Counted from the stretch's first letter, positions 33,068-42,376 are shown. The stretch: 64,000 nt of DNA from Candidatus Saccharicenans sp. (GCA_024653215.1 JANLFU010000005.1:1-64000), one strand, 5' to 3'. Notes: generated by a model not told the origin, from the letters alone. Program-made: numbers and translations.

Positions 33068-34894
33068 TCAAAAGCCGAGTTCTTTGATTTGGTCGATAAC
33101 CTGCTCAAACCTTTCCACCCGGCCCTGGCCATAGGCCTGTTCCAGTTCGGTCAGCAGCCGGGCCAGTTTCCAGGCCCGGTCCGAGCTCAGCGGTTCGGAC
33201 ACCCTTTTCGGGTCCCGGAAAACCCGCGGATGGAGGTCGCCCACGGGCAGCCCTTCCCTATCCTGTGAAAGTTCCTGGAAAAGAGTCTGGTTGGTAATGG
33301 CCAGAAGGTGATCTCTAAGATTAATGAAAAACAGCAGGCCATAAATCTCGAGCAGGTAACTCTTCTCCCCGGCCGTTGCCCTTTCCAGGGCGGCCTGCAG
33401 GCCTGGTGGCTGGTCATAGGAATAAATCTTCTTCATGGCCCTAAGGTATGACTCATTCCTGGCCAGGGCCGCCGGCAGCACTTCCCCGGAATAAAACTCA
33501 GATAGCTGATTCAAATCAAGAGGCAAATTCCGGTTGCTGTCCTCGGCCAGGGGCAGAATTAAAACCGGCCTGGCGCTACTGGTCAGAAATATTTCCCGGC
33601 GGTCAAAATAGCCGTTGCCATTGGTATCATAATAACGGATTTCTCCAACCCGGGGCAGACCGGCCAGGTAGCCCAGCGGCAGCCAGCCCTCTTCTGCCCG
33701 GAACAGATGAATCCTGTTGTCAACCTCGTTGTAGTAGAATTCCACCCGGTCCGCAGAAGAAGCAATTTCTCTTCTGACATTCCATTTCTGCATACAGCGG
33801 GAGGCCGAATCCAGTTGCCGTCGTTCCCCGGTCCAGCCTATCCCCTGACCTTCCTGTTCCTTCCAGTTTGCATTTTTCTCCAGGCTCTCATCGCGGTATT
33901 CCCTCCAGGAAAAACCGGCTTGGGACACAGCCAGTTCCTTGATGAGGCCGTTGATTTTGTCATAGGGGACGGTAAAGACTTCCTGGGGCGGTCTCCTCTT
34001 TTGGGAAAACATCCTGTACTCATCGAGGATAAAGGGAGCCCGGCCGGACAGGGTCAGACCCAAATCATAGTGGAAGGGCGCATCCTGGCTGTTGCCGCGG
34101 TCGACGTCGTAACTTATCTCCAGCGAGCCTATGGCCGGGACGGTGGCCTCTTCCACCACGTTGACCCGGACCAGCAGGTCAGTCAATCCGTCATCATTCA
34201 GGTCCAGGCTGGCCACCGGGCAGATTCCAGAAGGTCGCCAGCTTCTCAGGGCCTGATGGTATATGTTCTGGAAGTGGAGTTTTTTCCCGCTGAGGTTCTG
34301 GGTGAATATTTCGGCCATCAGTTCCAGGGGATTCTTGAACTTGATTATCTCCCCGATGTCTTCAAAGTCATAGCCGATCCAGGCCCGGGACAGATATCCC
34401 CTTTCAAAGTACCTAACCTCCATGAAATCCGCCTGGCCATTCTCATTTTCATCGGCATAATCAACCATCAGGTCAACCTGGCCATCCCGGTTAAGGTCAT
34501 ACAGGTAACAATCGTCGTGGTAGTCGCCTCCGGATTTGAGGCTTTCGTTTCCGTCGTCATCAATGGCCCAGACCAGGATTTCAACCTGCCGGCCATCATC
34601 CAGCCCGTGGCTTTCCAGCCTGACCGCCATCCGCTCCCTGGCCTCACCGCCTTCTTCCAGCATCAGCGTTTCGCCCGGCTTGAGCTCCAGTGTTTTCTTC
34701 CACCATTTGCGGGATTTCAGCCCGGGCAGACGTCCCTCGGGGGTCAGGGCAGTGGCCTTCATCCACCACGGCCCACGACCTTCCTCCCCGGGTTTCAGCG
34801 GCCGGACAGCCCTTTTCTGCGGCTCGAGGGAAAAAGGAGATAAGCAGACCAGGAACATCAGCAGCAATAGCGACAGCACATATTTATTCTTCAT
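33068..34894 (-). CDS. exported protein with EF-hand-like Asp-rich loops, function unknown
   Basis: Not recognised as a named family. About 608 residues from the ATG at 34894, giving a signal peptide (MKNKYVLSLLLLMFLVCLS). An ATG at 34933 adds 13 residues but lies four bases from a predicted -10 box. The protein contains repeated calcium-loop-like motifs: DLNRDGQVD, DENENGQADF, DLNDDGLTD and DTNGNGYFDRRE, similar to EF-hand, dockerin or FG-GAP/VCBS loops. The C-terminal 150 residues are helical. Likely periplasmic or surface located and calcium binding. It stands alone, with fbp convergent and the ROK-like gene divergent. Confidence 0.6.
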   Translation of the reverse strand: MKNKYVLSLLLLMFLVCLSPFSLEPQKRAVRPLKPGEEGRGPWWMKATALTPEGRLPGLKSRKWWKKTLELKPGETLMLEEGGEARERMAVRLESHGLDDGRQVEILVWAIDDDGNESLKSGGDYHDDCYLYDLNRDGQVDLMVDYADENENGQADFMEVRYFERGYLSRAWIGYDFEDIGEIIKFKNPLELMAEIFTQNLSGKKLHFQNIYHQALRSWRPSGICPVASLDLNDDGLTDLLVRVNVVEEATVPAIGSLEISYDVDRGNSQDAPFHYDLGLTLSGRAPFILDEYRMFSQKRRPPQEVFTVPYDKINGLIKELAVSQAGFSWREYRDESLEKNANWKEQEGQGIGWTGERRQLDSASRCMQKWNVRREIASSADRVEFYYNEVDNRIHLFRAEEGWLPLGYLAGLPRVGEIRYYDTNGNGYFDRREIFLTSSARPVLILPLAEDSNRNLPLDLNQLSEFYSGEVLPAALARNESYLRAMKKIYSYDQPPGLQAALERATAGEKSYLLEIYGLLFFINLRDHLLAITNQTLFQELSQDREGLPVGDLHPRVFRDPKRVSEPLSSDRAWKLARLLTELEQAYGQGRVERFEQVIDQIKELGF

Positions 34895-34937
34895 TCTCAA
34901 CCCATGTCCATCAATCTTTAACAACCATTTCATTGTA

Positions 34938-34966
34938 ATCCTATTTTAAGGCGCCCGGCCTGTCAA
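34938..34966 (-). promoter_or_regulatory. promoter of the EF-hand-like protein gene
   Basis: Minus strand consensus TTGACA (34961-34966), 17 bases, TAGGAT (34938-34943). The -10 box lies four bases before the ATG at 34933, so either that ATG is leaderless or translation begins at 34894. Confidence 0.55.
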
Positions 34967-35091
34967 TCCGCAAAATGGCGGGCTGGCTCGAACCGGGACA
35001 GGGAAGGTTCGGGTCCGATCGCTGATGATGATCATCTTTAGGGCAGGAATCATAGCCTGCAATCATCCTGCCTCTGCAGAGAAATTTGCAA

Positions 35092-35120
35092 TCGTCATTA
35101 AGTCCAAATCCTGTTATAAT
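35092..35120 (+). promoter_or_regulatory. promoter of the ROK-like kinase and nagB
   Basis: TCGTCA (35092-35097), 17 bases, TATAAT (35115-35120) preceded by TGT, giving an extended -10. It predicts a leader of about 13 bases that contains GAGGTG before the ATG at 35140. Confidence 0.6.
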
Positions 35121-35139
35121 TTTCAATCTGAGGTGAAAA

Positions 35140-36555
35140 ATGTGCGGCCAGGCTTTCCAGTCCATCGAAAAAGAAATCGGACCACATCTTAAACCCGTCT
35201 TTGACCCCGGCTTCCTGCCGCTGGGCAAATTCATTTCCTGGTACCGGAAACTGGCGGCCGGCAGCGACCAGGAAATCGGACTGGCCATGGAAAGAGAAAA
35301 CGGGCTCACGGCCACCTGGAAAACAAAGATTCTTCCGCTTTCTCCGGAGACCCGGCCCCTGACCCTGGCCTACGTCGAAAGACTGGTCAAGTTCCTGCTC
35401 TGGCAGAAAGGTGGCTGGAAAATATATTTTCAGGGACCCGTAGAAATTTTTCAGCAGCTGCGGGAGCTTTATTCAATCGGGGGTGAAAGGCAATTCGATG
35501 TGAACCTGATGAGCACCGTCTATGAGCGGCCGTTTGAGGTGGTCCTGGTCGGAGCCGGGGAATTACCAGCCGAGCGAGATAACCCCCTGGTCCTGGGAGG
35601 ACACCTGGACGGCTGCCGTCTTGGTTTTGACCTGGGCGCCAGTGATTTCAAGGTGGCCGCATTGCAGGACGGCCAGGTGGTCTTCAGCCAGGAGCTCCCC
35701 TGGAACCCCCAGGAACAGGCCGACCCGGAATACCACCGGCAGCACCTGCAACATGGCCTGAAGCTGGCTGCCTCTCACCTGCCCCGGGTTGAGGCCATCG
35801 GTGGCAGCGCGGCTGGAATTTACATTAACAACCAGGTCAGGATTGCCTCCCTCTTTCGCTCGGTACCAAGGGAACTGTTCGAGAAAAAAGTTAAGAACCT
35901 TTTCCTGGAAATGCAGGCAGAATGGCGCGTGCCATTCGAGGTCATTAACGACGGAGAGGTTACGGCCCTGGCCGGATACCTCAGCCTCAACCGGACCGCC
36001 GTCCTGGGAATTGCCATGGGTTCCAGCGAAGCCGGCGGTTATCTCAACCGCCAGGGGCATCTGCCGGGCTGGCTGGACGAGCTGGCCTTCGCCCCGGTTG
36101 ACCTGAACCCGCAGGCCGCAGTGGATGAATGGTCCGGCGACCGAGGGGTCGGAGCCATGTATTTTTCCCAGCAGGCCGTCAATAAACTGGCCCTGGCGGC
36201 CGGCTTCACCTTCCCGCCTGAAGCCAAGCTTCCGGAAAGGCTCAAGCAGGTCCAGGCCCTGGCCGAAAAGGGAGAAGAAAGGGCCACCAGGATTTTCAGG
36301 GACATAGGAATATACCTGGGCTATACCGCCCAGCTATATTCCCTGTTCTATGATTATGAAACCCTGATGATCCTGGGCCGGGTTACCTCTGGCGCCGGTG
36401 GTGAACTGATCAAGCAGGAAGCCGAGCGGGTCCTGGCCCTGGAATTTCCGGAACTTAGGGAAAAAATCGAAATCCACCTGACAGATGAAAAAAGCCGCCG
36501 GGTAGGTCAGGCCGTGGCCGCGGCCACCCTGCCCCAGATAACAAAAAAGGAATAA
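35140..36555 (+). CDS. ROK-like sugar kinase with unusual N-terminal extension
   Basis: Probable actin-fold (ROK/hexokinase-like) sugar kinase, 471 residues, longer than the usual 300-330. Phosphate-1 loop GFDLGASDFKVA starts at residue 162 and the presumed catalytic base is D271 in VINDGEVTAL. A later Gly-rich turn is AMGSSEAGGY. The zinc-binding CxCGxxGCxE motif of typical ROK proteins is absent. The first 160 residues are a separate domain that I do not recognise. GAGGTG precedes the ATG. It lies seven bases before nagB, so phosphorylation of an amino sugar is a reasonable guess. Substrate unknown. Confidence 0.7.
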   Translation: MCGQAFQSIEKEIGPHLKPVFDPGFLPLGKFISWYRKLAAGSDQEIGLAMERENGLTATWKTKILPLSPETRPLTLAYVERLVKFLLWQKGGWKIYFQGPVEIFQQLRELYSIGGERQFDVNLMSTVYERPFEVVLVGAGELPAERDNPLVLGGHLDGCRLGFDLGASDFKVAALQDGQVVFSQELPWNPQEQADPEYHRQHLQHGLKLAASHLPRVEAIGGSAAGIYINNQVRIASLFRSVPRELFEKKVKNLFLEMQAEWRVPFEVINDGEVTALAGYLSLNRTAVLGIAMGSSEAGGYLNRQGHLPGWLDELAFAPVDLNPQAAVDEWSGDRGVGAMYFSQQAVNKLALAAGFTFPPEAKLPERLKQVQALAEKGEERATRIFRDIGIYLGYTAQLYSLFYDYETLMILGRVTSGAGGELIKQEAERVLALEFPELREKIEIHLTDEKSRRVGQAVAAATLPQITKKE

Positions 36556-36562
36556 GCACAAA

Positions 36563-37345
36563 ATGGAAGTAATCATCCAACCCGACAGCCAACAGGCAAG
36601 CTGGCTGGCCGCCAGGCTGGTTAGAAAACTTATTCTGGAAAAACCCCGCCCGGTTCTGGGCCTGGCCACTGGTAATACGCCCCTGCAGCTTTATAAATAT
36701 CTGGTAACCATGCACCGGGAAGAAGGCCTGGATTTCAGCCGGGTTATAACCTTCAACCTGGATGAATACGTCGGGCTCTCGCCCGACCATCCCGCTTCCT
36801 TTCATCATTTCATGTGGACCAACCTTTTCAGCCAGGTCAACATCCGACCGGAAAACGTGCACATCCCGAATGGGCTGGCCCCTGACATCCCGGCCTGCTG
36901 TGAAAAATATGAACAGGAGATCAAGGCCGCAGGCGGCATTGACCTCCAGGTCCTGGGCCTGGGAACCAACGGCCACATTGGCTTCAACGAGCCCTCGTCT
37001 TCTTTGAGCTCTCGGACCAGAATCAAGACCCTAACCGACCAGACCAGGAAAAATAATGCCGTCTTTTTTGGCGGTGAAGAAAATGTCCCCTATCACGCCA
37101 TAACCATGGGCATCGGGACAATTCTCGAAGCCCGGACCTGCCTGCTGATGGCCTTCGGCAAGAAAAAGGCCCGGGCCATCGCCCTGGCAGTGGAAGGCCC
37201 CATCACCGCCTCGGTTCCGGCCTCAGCCCTGCAGCTTCATCCCCGGGCCATAATTCTTCTTGACCGAGAAGCCGCTTCCGAGCTCAAGAACCAGGATTAT
37301 TACCGCTGGGTGTTTGAACACAAGCCCGAGTGGCAGAAGGTCTGA
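36563..37345 (+). CDS. nagB: glucosamine-6-phosphate deaminase
   Basis: Converts glucosamine 6-phosphate to fructose 6-phosphate and ammonia, feeding amino sugars into glycolysis. 260 residues, close to NagB. Motifs: LGLATGNTPLQLYK (phosphate loop), FNLDEYVGL with the catalytic Asp/Glu region, and LGLGTNGHIGFNEP with the catalytic histidine. In the family this segment is followed by a SR.R..LT substrate site, here SSRTRIKTLTDQT. Seven bases after the ROK-like gene, so an operon. The fbp gene upstream and the NamZ gene downstream fit a wider amino-sugar theme. Confidence 0.92.
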   Translation: MEVIIQPDSQQASWLAARLVRKLILEKPRPVLGLATGNTPLQLYKYLVTMHREEGLDFSRVITFNLDEYVGLSPDHPASFHHFMWTNLFSQVNIRPENVHIPNGLAPDIPACCEKYEQEIKAAGGIDLQVLGLGTNGHIGFNEPSSSLSSRTRIKTLTDQTRKNNAVFFGGEENVPYHAITMGIGTILEARTCLLMAFGKKKARAIALAVEGPITASVPASALQLHPRAIILLDREAASELKNQDYYRWVFEHKPEWQKV

Positions 37346-37363
37346 GCTGGCCGAAGCTCTATT

Positions 37364-37393
37364 TTGACTTGTTTTTCCCGCCTGTGATATAAG
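37364..37393 (+). promoter_or_regulatory. promoter of the symporter-FGGY kinase pair
   Basis: TTGACT (37364-37369), 18 bases, TATAAG (37388-37393) with TGA directly before it (extended -10). It lies 35 bases before the ATG at 37428. Confidence 0.55.
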
Positions 37394-37427
37394 ATTCTAA
37401 CCTTAATTTAGGTCAAAGGATTGAGCC

Positions 37428-39215
37428 ATGCATCTGACCACCCTTGACTGGATTATCGTCATAGTTTCCATCAGCATCTGTTTCCTACCTCCCCTGATCC
37501 TGAGTCGCCGGGCCGGAAAGAACACGGCCGAATTCTTCACCTCCGGGCGGGCTGCCCCCTGGTGGCTGATCGGCATTTCCATGGTGGCCACCACCTTCAG
37601 CACCGATACCCCCAACCTGGTTACCAACATCGTTCGCAATAATGGCGTGGCCGGTAACTGGGTGTGGTGGGCCTTTCTCCTGACCGGGATGATGACCGTC
37701 TTTTTCTATGCCAGGCTCTGGCGGCGGTCGCGGGTTCTGACCGACCTGGAATTTTACGAGCTGCGCTATTCGGGCAAGCCGGCTTCCTTTGTCCGCGGCT
37801 TCCGGGCCATTTACCTCGGGCTTTTTTTCAACTGCGTGATCATGGCCTCGGTCAACCTGGCCGCGGCCAAGATTGCCAACGTCATCCTGGGCTGGCCCAT
37901 GGCCAGAACTCTCATCATCTGCAGTATCATCAATGTTACCTTCGCCGCCCTGGCCGGGCTGTGGGGCGTGCTGGTGGTCGACCTGATCCAGTTCGGAATC
38001 GCCATGACCGGGGCCTTCTCCGCGGCCATTTTCGCCCTCAAGCAGCCTGAAATTGGCGGTCTATCCGGACTGTTTTCCAAGCTTGATGCCAGAACCATCG
38101 GTCTTTTGCCGGACTTTGGCAACTGGACCATAGCCCTGTCCATATTCATTATCCCGGTAGTGGTTCAATGGTGGTCAGTCTGGTATCCTGGGGCCGAGCC
38201 GGGCGGCGGCAGCTACATCGCCCAGAGAATGCTGGCGGCCAAGAGCGAGAAGGATGCTCTCTCCGGCACCCTGTTTTTTAATTTTGCTCACTATGCCCTA
38301 AGGCCCTGGCCCTGGATCCTGGTGGCTCTCTGCTCTTTTATCATCTACCCCGAGCTGTCCGATATCCAGAAAGCTTTTCCGGGAGTGGACCCCAGGTTAA
38401 TCGGCAACGACATGGCTTATCCGGCCATGTTGAGGTTTTTGCCTTCCGGCTTTCTCGGGATCATGGTAGCCGGACTGCTGGCCGCCTATGTTTCCACCCT
38501 GGTCACCCACCTGAACTGGGGCAGTTCTTACGTGGTCCACGATTTCTACCGTCGCTTCATCAAGCCGGGGGCAGATGAAAAGCATTATGTCACAGCCGGG
38601 CGCATCATGACGGTAATCCTGATGGTCCTGGCCAGCCTGCTGACCTTCGTCCTGGAGTCGGCCAAGGCCAGTTTTGACCTGATGCTGTCAATCGGAGCCG
38701 GAACCGGCCTGATATACCTGCTGCGCTGGTTCTGGTGGCGCATAAATGCCTGGTCGGAAATAGCGGCCATGGCCAGCTCGTTTACGGTGGCCGTTTTCTT
38801 CTTCCTGCGCGGTAAGATGGGCCATCCGGTCCCACAGCATATTTCATTGCTGGTGACCATTGCTTTTACCACCGTGGTCTGGCTGGTGGTCACCTACCTG
38901 ACCAGGCCTGTTGACCGGGATAAACTCCTGTCCTTCTACCGCCTGGTCAGACCGGCCGGGCCCGGCTGGAAAAAACTCAGGCTGGAATCAGGGCTGGAAG
39001 GCTCTCCCGACAGCCTGACCCTGTCTTTTGCCGGCTGGGTGGCCGGATGTATTTTTGTTTATTCGGCACTGTTCGGGACTGGCGCTTATATCTACGGTCG
39101 CTGGCCACTGGCCGTTTTCTGGACCGTGCTTTTCGTGGTCAGCACTTTTGCCCTGATAAAAATAATCGGAAAAATCTGGGCCGGGGCCGGCCAGGAAGCT
39201 CAGGCCGGAGGCTGA
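37428..39215 (+). CDS. sodium/solute symporter (SSS family)
   Basis: Predicted Na+-coupled uptake protein of the inner membrane, 595 residues with about thirteen to fourteen hydrophobic segments. Family features: RRAGKNTAEFFTSGR and PWWLIGISMVATTFSTDTP in the first spans (Na+-site region), and AGLWGVLVVDLIQFGIAM in the middle. AAAGGA lies seven bases before the ATG. Only one base separates its stop from the downstream FGGY kinase, so the imported solute is probably the kinase substrate: a sugar, ketose or polyol. This pairing is the best evidence for substrate class. Confidence 0.88.
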   Translation: MHLTTLDWIIVIVSISICFLPPLILSRRAGKNTAEFFTSGRAAPWWLIGISMVATTFSTDTPNLVTNIVRNNGVAGNWVWWAFLLTGMMTVFFYARLWRRSRVLTDLEFYELRYSGKPASFVRGFRAIYLGLFFNCVIMASVNLAAAKIANVILGWPMARTLIICSIINVTFAALAGLWGVLVVDLIQFGIAMTGAFSAAIFALKQPEIGGLSGLFSKLDARTIGLLPDFGNWTIALSIFIIPVVVQWWSVWYPGAEPGGGSYIAQRMLAAKSEKDALSGTLFFNFAHYALRPWPWILVALCSFIIYPELSDIQKAFPGVDPRLIGNDMAYPAMLRFLPSGFLGIMVAGLLAAYVSTLVTHLNWGSSYVVHDFYRRFIKPGADEKHYVTAGRIMTVILMVLASLLTFVLESAKASFDLMLSIGAGTGLIYLLRWFWWRINAWSEIAAMASSFTVAVFFFLRGKMGHPVPQHISLLVTIAFTTVVWLVVTYLTRPVDRDKLLSFYRLVRPAGPGWKKLRLESGLEGSPDSLTLSFAGWVAGCIFVYSALFGTGAYIYGRWPLAVFWTVLFVVSTFALIKIIGKIWAGAGQEAQAGG

Positions 39216-39216
39216 A

Positions 39217-40737
39217 ATGTTTGCCCTGGGGATTGATTCCGGTACTCAGGGCACCAAGGCCCTGGTGGTAAAAATAGACTCGGGCCAGGTGATGGGCCGG
39301 GGCTATGCCCGCCATCAATTCATTTCCGGACTAAAGCCGGGAGAATCCGAGCAGGACCCCAGGGGCTGGGTCCGGGCCATGGAAGAGGCCATCATCCAGG
39401 CCCTTAAGACAGCGGCCATAAATCCCCGGGAGGTGGTCTGCCTGGGTATTTCTGGCCAGCAGCATGGATTTGTGCCGCTGGACTCAAGCCACAATCCCCT
39501 GCGGCCAGCCAAGCTCTGGAACGACACCTCAACTGTAGGCGAAACCGAGGAAATCATCCAGGCCCTGGGCGGGCGAAAAGCTTTCATCGAAAAACTCGGC
39601 ATAAGCCTGGCGGTGGGTTACACCGCCTCCAAGATTCTCTGGCTGAAAAAAAATGAGCCGGAGAATTACGCCCGGTTGAGCCTGATACTGCTTCCTCACA
39701 ATTACCTGAATCTCTATCTCACCGGAAAGGCCCACATGGAATACGGCGATGCCTCGGGCACCGGGCTGATGGACATCAGGAAACGGTGCTGGCACTCTGA
39801 AGCCATCCGGGCCATAGACCCGGAACTTGAGAACAAACTGCCACCGATATCCCATCCGGCAGAACCCGTGGGCCTGGTGAGAAAAGAGATTGCCGCTAAG
39901 TTCGGCCTGGAACGGGTCCTGGTGGCAGCCGGGGGCGGGGACAACATGATGGCGGCCATTGGCACGGGCAACGTGACCGAGGGAATCTGTACTGTCAGCC
40001 TGGGAACTTCGGGCACAGTTTTTTCTTTTTCCGCCCGACCATTTATCGACCCGGAGGGCGAAATTGCTGCCTTCTGCGACAGCACCGGTGGCTGGCTGCC
40101 ACTCCTCTGCACCATGAATGTCACCAACACCACCGAGCTCCTGAAGGAACTTCTGCTGATAGACAACCAGGAGCTGGAAAACCTAGCCGCCGAAGCCGGA
40201 GCCGGGGCGGCCGGTCTGATTTTTCTACCCTTCATCGACGGAGAAAGGGTCCCGGTGTTGCCCGAAGCCTCCGGGGTCTTTTTCGGACTGAACCGGCAGA
40301 ACTTCAGCCGCCGGCACCTGGCCCGGGCGGTGATGGAAGGAACAGTGCTCAACCTGGGTTACGGCTTTTCCCGGATGAAAGACCTGGGCCTTCGGCCCTC
40401 AGAAATCAGGGCCACCGGCGGAGGGGCCAGAAGCCGGACCTGGTTGCAGGTGGTATCCGACGTGCTGGAAGCCCCGGTGGTAACCCTGAAAGAACCGGAA
40501 TCGGCCGCTTACGGGGCAGCCCTGCAGTCCATCTGGTGCCTGCGGAGGCAGGAAGAGCCCGGACTTGAAATTTCTGACCTGGCCAGGGACCTGGTTCAGA
40601 AGGACAGTCTGGCCGCTGGCCCGGACCCAGAAAATTCAGAGCTTTACCGCGAACTGCAGGCCAGGTTTAACTCTCTCTGGCAGAAACTGTCCCCGGAGTT
40701 CTCCGAGCAGCGGCGACTGGTCAGGCACAGATTTTAA
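39217..40737 (+). CDS. xylB: FGGY-family carbohydrate kinase, xylulokinase-like
   Basis: ATP-dependent sugar kinase of the FGGY family, 506 residues, most similar in pattern to xylulokinase. The N-terminal phosphate loop is GIDSGTQGTKALVV, followed by GISGQQHGFVPLD and LWNDTST (substrate region). The second domain has GGGDNMMAAIGTGNV, SLGTSGTVF and ATGGGARSRTWLQVVSDVL (adenosine site). It directly follows the symporter gene. Xylulose is the likely substrate, but related ketoses or polyols are not excluded, and no isomerase gene is next to it. Its stop overlaps the convergent glutamine synthetase gene by four bases. Confidence 0.82.
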   Translation: MFALGIDSGTQGTKALVVKIDSGQVMGRGYARHQFISGLKPGESEQDPRGWVRAMEEAIIQALKTAAINPREVVCLGISGQQHGFVPLDSSHNPLRPAKLWNDTSTVGETEEIIQALGGRKAFIEKLGISLAVGYTASKILWLKKNEPENYARLSLILLPHNYLNLYLTGKAHMEYGDASGTGLMDIRKRCWHSEAIRAIDPELENKLPPISHPAEPVGLVRKEIAAKFGLERVLVAAGGGDNMMAAIGTGNVTEGICTVSLGTSGTVFSFSARPFIDPEGEIAAFCDSTGGWLPLLCTMNVTNTTELLKELLLIDNQELENLAAEAGAGAAGLIFLPFIDGERVPVLPEASGVFFGLNRQNFSRRHLARAVMEGTVLNLGYGFSRMKDLGLRPSEIRATGGGARSRTWLQVVSDVLEAPVVTLKEPESAAYGAALQSIWCLRRQEEPGLEISDLARDLVQKDSLAAGPDPENSELYRELQARFNSLWQKLSPEFSEQRRLVRHRF

Positions 40738-42296
40738 TGCTTGTGGAGGTCCTTGTGCATTATCCTGCGGGCCAGCGTCTGTCTTTCTTCCGTCGACAAT
40801 AACATCAGTTGTTCCCTGAGATTATCGTCTCCCTCTTCTTCCAGCATCCGGGCCACGTATTCAATGATACTGGAGGGAAAGACCAGGTCCCGCTCGTAGA
40901 GGCCGCGTTTCTCCCTGAGAATCCGGGCTGATTCCTGGCAGCTCCGCGGAAGCTCCTGAAGGCTATCCAGAAGTTTCCTGTCACGGAAGATGTTTCCGCT
41001 GACGTATAACTTTTCAGCCAGTTCTGCGGCCTCTTTCCCCCAGATGCCGGCCGTTTCAGGACTCAGGGCCCAATCGGCAGCCATGGTCAGGCCGGCCAGG
41101 AAAAGGTGAATCAGGGCACTGCCGTCGGCAGTCCGCATCTCCACCGTCTGCCGGCTCTCGGGTGCCTCGAACGATTCCATCTCCCTCGGGTTGACCAGGG
41201 CGGCCAGATTGCTGACCCTGGTCCAGCCCAGGGGAACCCTGATCATGGCGCTGCGATTTAGGTCGCTCCAGCAGATCCGGGTCGGGGCCTCCTGGTTGGG
41301 CACCAGCCGGAAATAGGAGGAAGCCACCGTGTTGCCGAAGGCGGTCAGAGAATCGGCGTAATGACAAAGCCCGCCGATGAGCAACCTGGCCTCCTGGCTC
41401 AGGCTGCCATCAGGGTTGGTCATGATATTGCGCCCTTCCCGTTTCAGTTCCAGATGGAAATGGAGTCCATTTCCGGCCACTCCCTCCTCGAGCTTCGGGG
41501 TGAAGGTGGCCACCATGCCGTGTCTGAAGGCCACGTTCCTGATTATCCAGCGGGCCAGGACCAGGTGCTCGGCACATTCCTCAACCGGCTCGGGCAGAAA
41601 TTCAATTTCCATCTGCTCGGCCGTCTTCCCTTTAATTTCTTCAACCTCGCTTTCCACCTTATCCAGGTAGCCGACTTCGCTGTGAGCGTACTTGACCGCT
41701 CCCGACAGCTGGCTTATCAGCCGGACCATCTCGTCCAGGACAGGTCCCGTCTTCACATAGGGAGAAGCGGCATGATAACCGCGCTGTTTCTGGGCCGGGT
41801 AGATGGCCGGCTGATCGCTCAATAAGAAAAATTCGAGCTCGCCCAGAGCCCGGAGTTCCAGGCCGGTATGCTCCCTGAAAATCTGGTGGGCTCTCATCAG
41901 AATATTATCCACCGTAAAACGAACCGGTAGGCCCTCGCTGTCAAGGTAGCGGCAGATGAAATCCAGGCTGCGGTCGTCAAAAGGATTGAGAAAGGCCGAG
42001 CGGTAAACGGGAACGACATAAAGATCTGACAGGCCCATGTCCACCAGGCCCTTATAGAGCGAAGAACCATCAACTCTTTCTCCCTCGGCCAGGATGGTTT
42101 CAGCCTGCAGAGGGTTTACCACCGGTATTTTTAGTTCTTTTAACTTGCCGTCCAGCCCGACGTAATGAAAGGTGATTTTTTCGAGTTTCCTGTCCTCTAT
42201 CAGCTTTAGAAAGTCCTGCCTCTTGAAGTCCTTGGGCTCCTTGTCCAGCAGAGCGGCCACCGGGTTGGCCAGGGTATAAGATCTTCTCGATACCAT
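40734..42296 (-). CDS. glutamine synthetase family protein
   Basis: ATP-dependent glutamate-ammonia ligase or gamma-glutamyl ligase, 520 residues. N-terminal beta-grasp part has VDGSSLYKGLVD, and the metal and substrate sites are GELEFFLLS, NGLHFHLEL, PNQEAPTRICWS, NRSAMIRVP and EMRTADGSA. The C-terminal region has SGNIFRDRK where GSI-beta enzymes carry the adenylylated tyrosine (NLYDLP), so this enzyme should not be adenylylated. AAGGAAGG lies just before the ATG. The ammonia released by NagB could be a substrate, but glutamylation of other amines is also possible for this subgroup. Confidence 0.8.
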   Translation of the reverse strand: MVSRRSYTLANPVAALLDKEPKDFKRQDFLKLIEDRKLEKITFHYVGLDGKLKELKIPVVNPLQAETILAEGERVDGSSLYKGLVDMGLSDLYVVPVYRSAFLNPFDDRSLDFICRYLDSEGLPVRFTVDNILMRAHQIFREHTGLELRALGELEFFLLSDQPAIYPAQKQRGYHAASPYVKTGPVLDEMVRLISQLSGAVKYAHSEVGYLDKVESEVEEIKGKTAEQMEIEFLPEPVEECAEHLVLARWIIRNVAFRHGMVATFTPKLEEGVAGNGLHFHLELKREGRNIMTNPDGSLSQEARLLIGGLCHYADSLTAFGNTVASSYFRLVPNQEAPTRICWSDLNRSAMIRVPLGWTRVSNLAALVNPREMESFEAPESRQTVEMRTADGSALIHLFLAGLTMAADWALSPETAGIWGKEAAELAEKLYVSGNIFRDRKLLDSLQELPRSCQESARILREKRGLYERDLVFPSSIIEYVARMLEEEGDDNLREQLMLLSTEERQTLARRIMHKDLHKH

Positions 42297-42346
42297 GTCA
42301 ACCTTCCTTATAGTTTATTTCTTGGCTCCTAAGCGGAAGAGCCAAT

Positions 42347-42376
42347 ATTCTATGTTAAATCAAGCAGTTCTGACAA
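42347..42376 (-). promoter_or_regulatory. promoter of the glutamine synthetase homologue
   Basis: Minus strand TTGTCA (42371-42376), 18 bases, TAGAAT (42347-42352). It predicts a leader of about 45 bases. Confidence 0.55.

Noticed and set aside
33707-34843. 378-codon plus-strand ORF opposite the EF-hand-like gene
   Set aside because: Antisense shadow; the minus-strand frame has a signal peptide, repeated calcium-loop motifs and a promoter.
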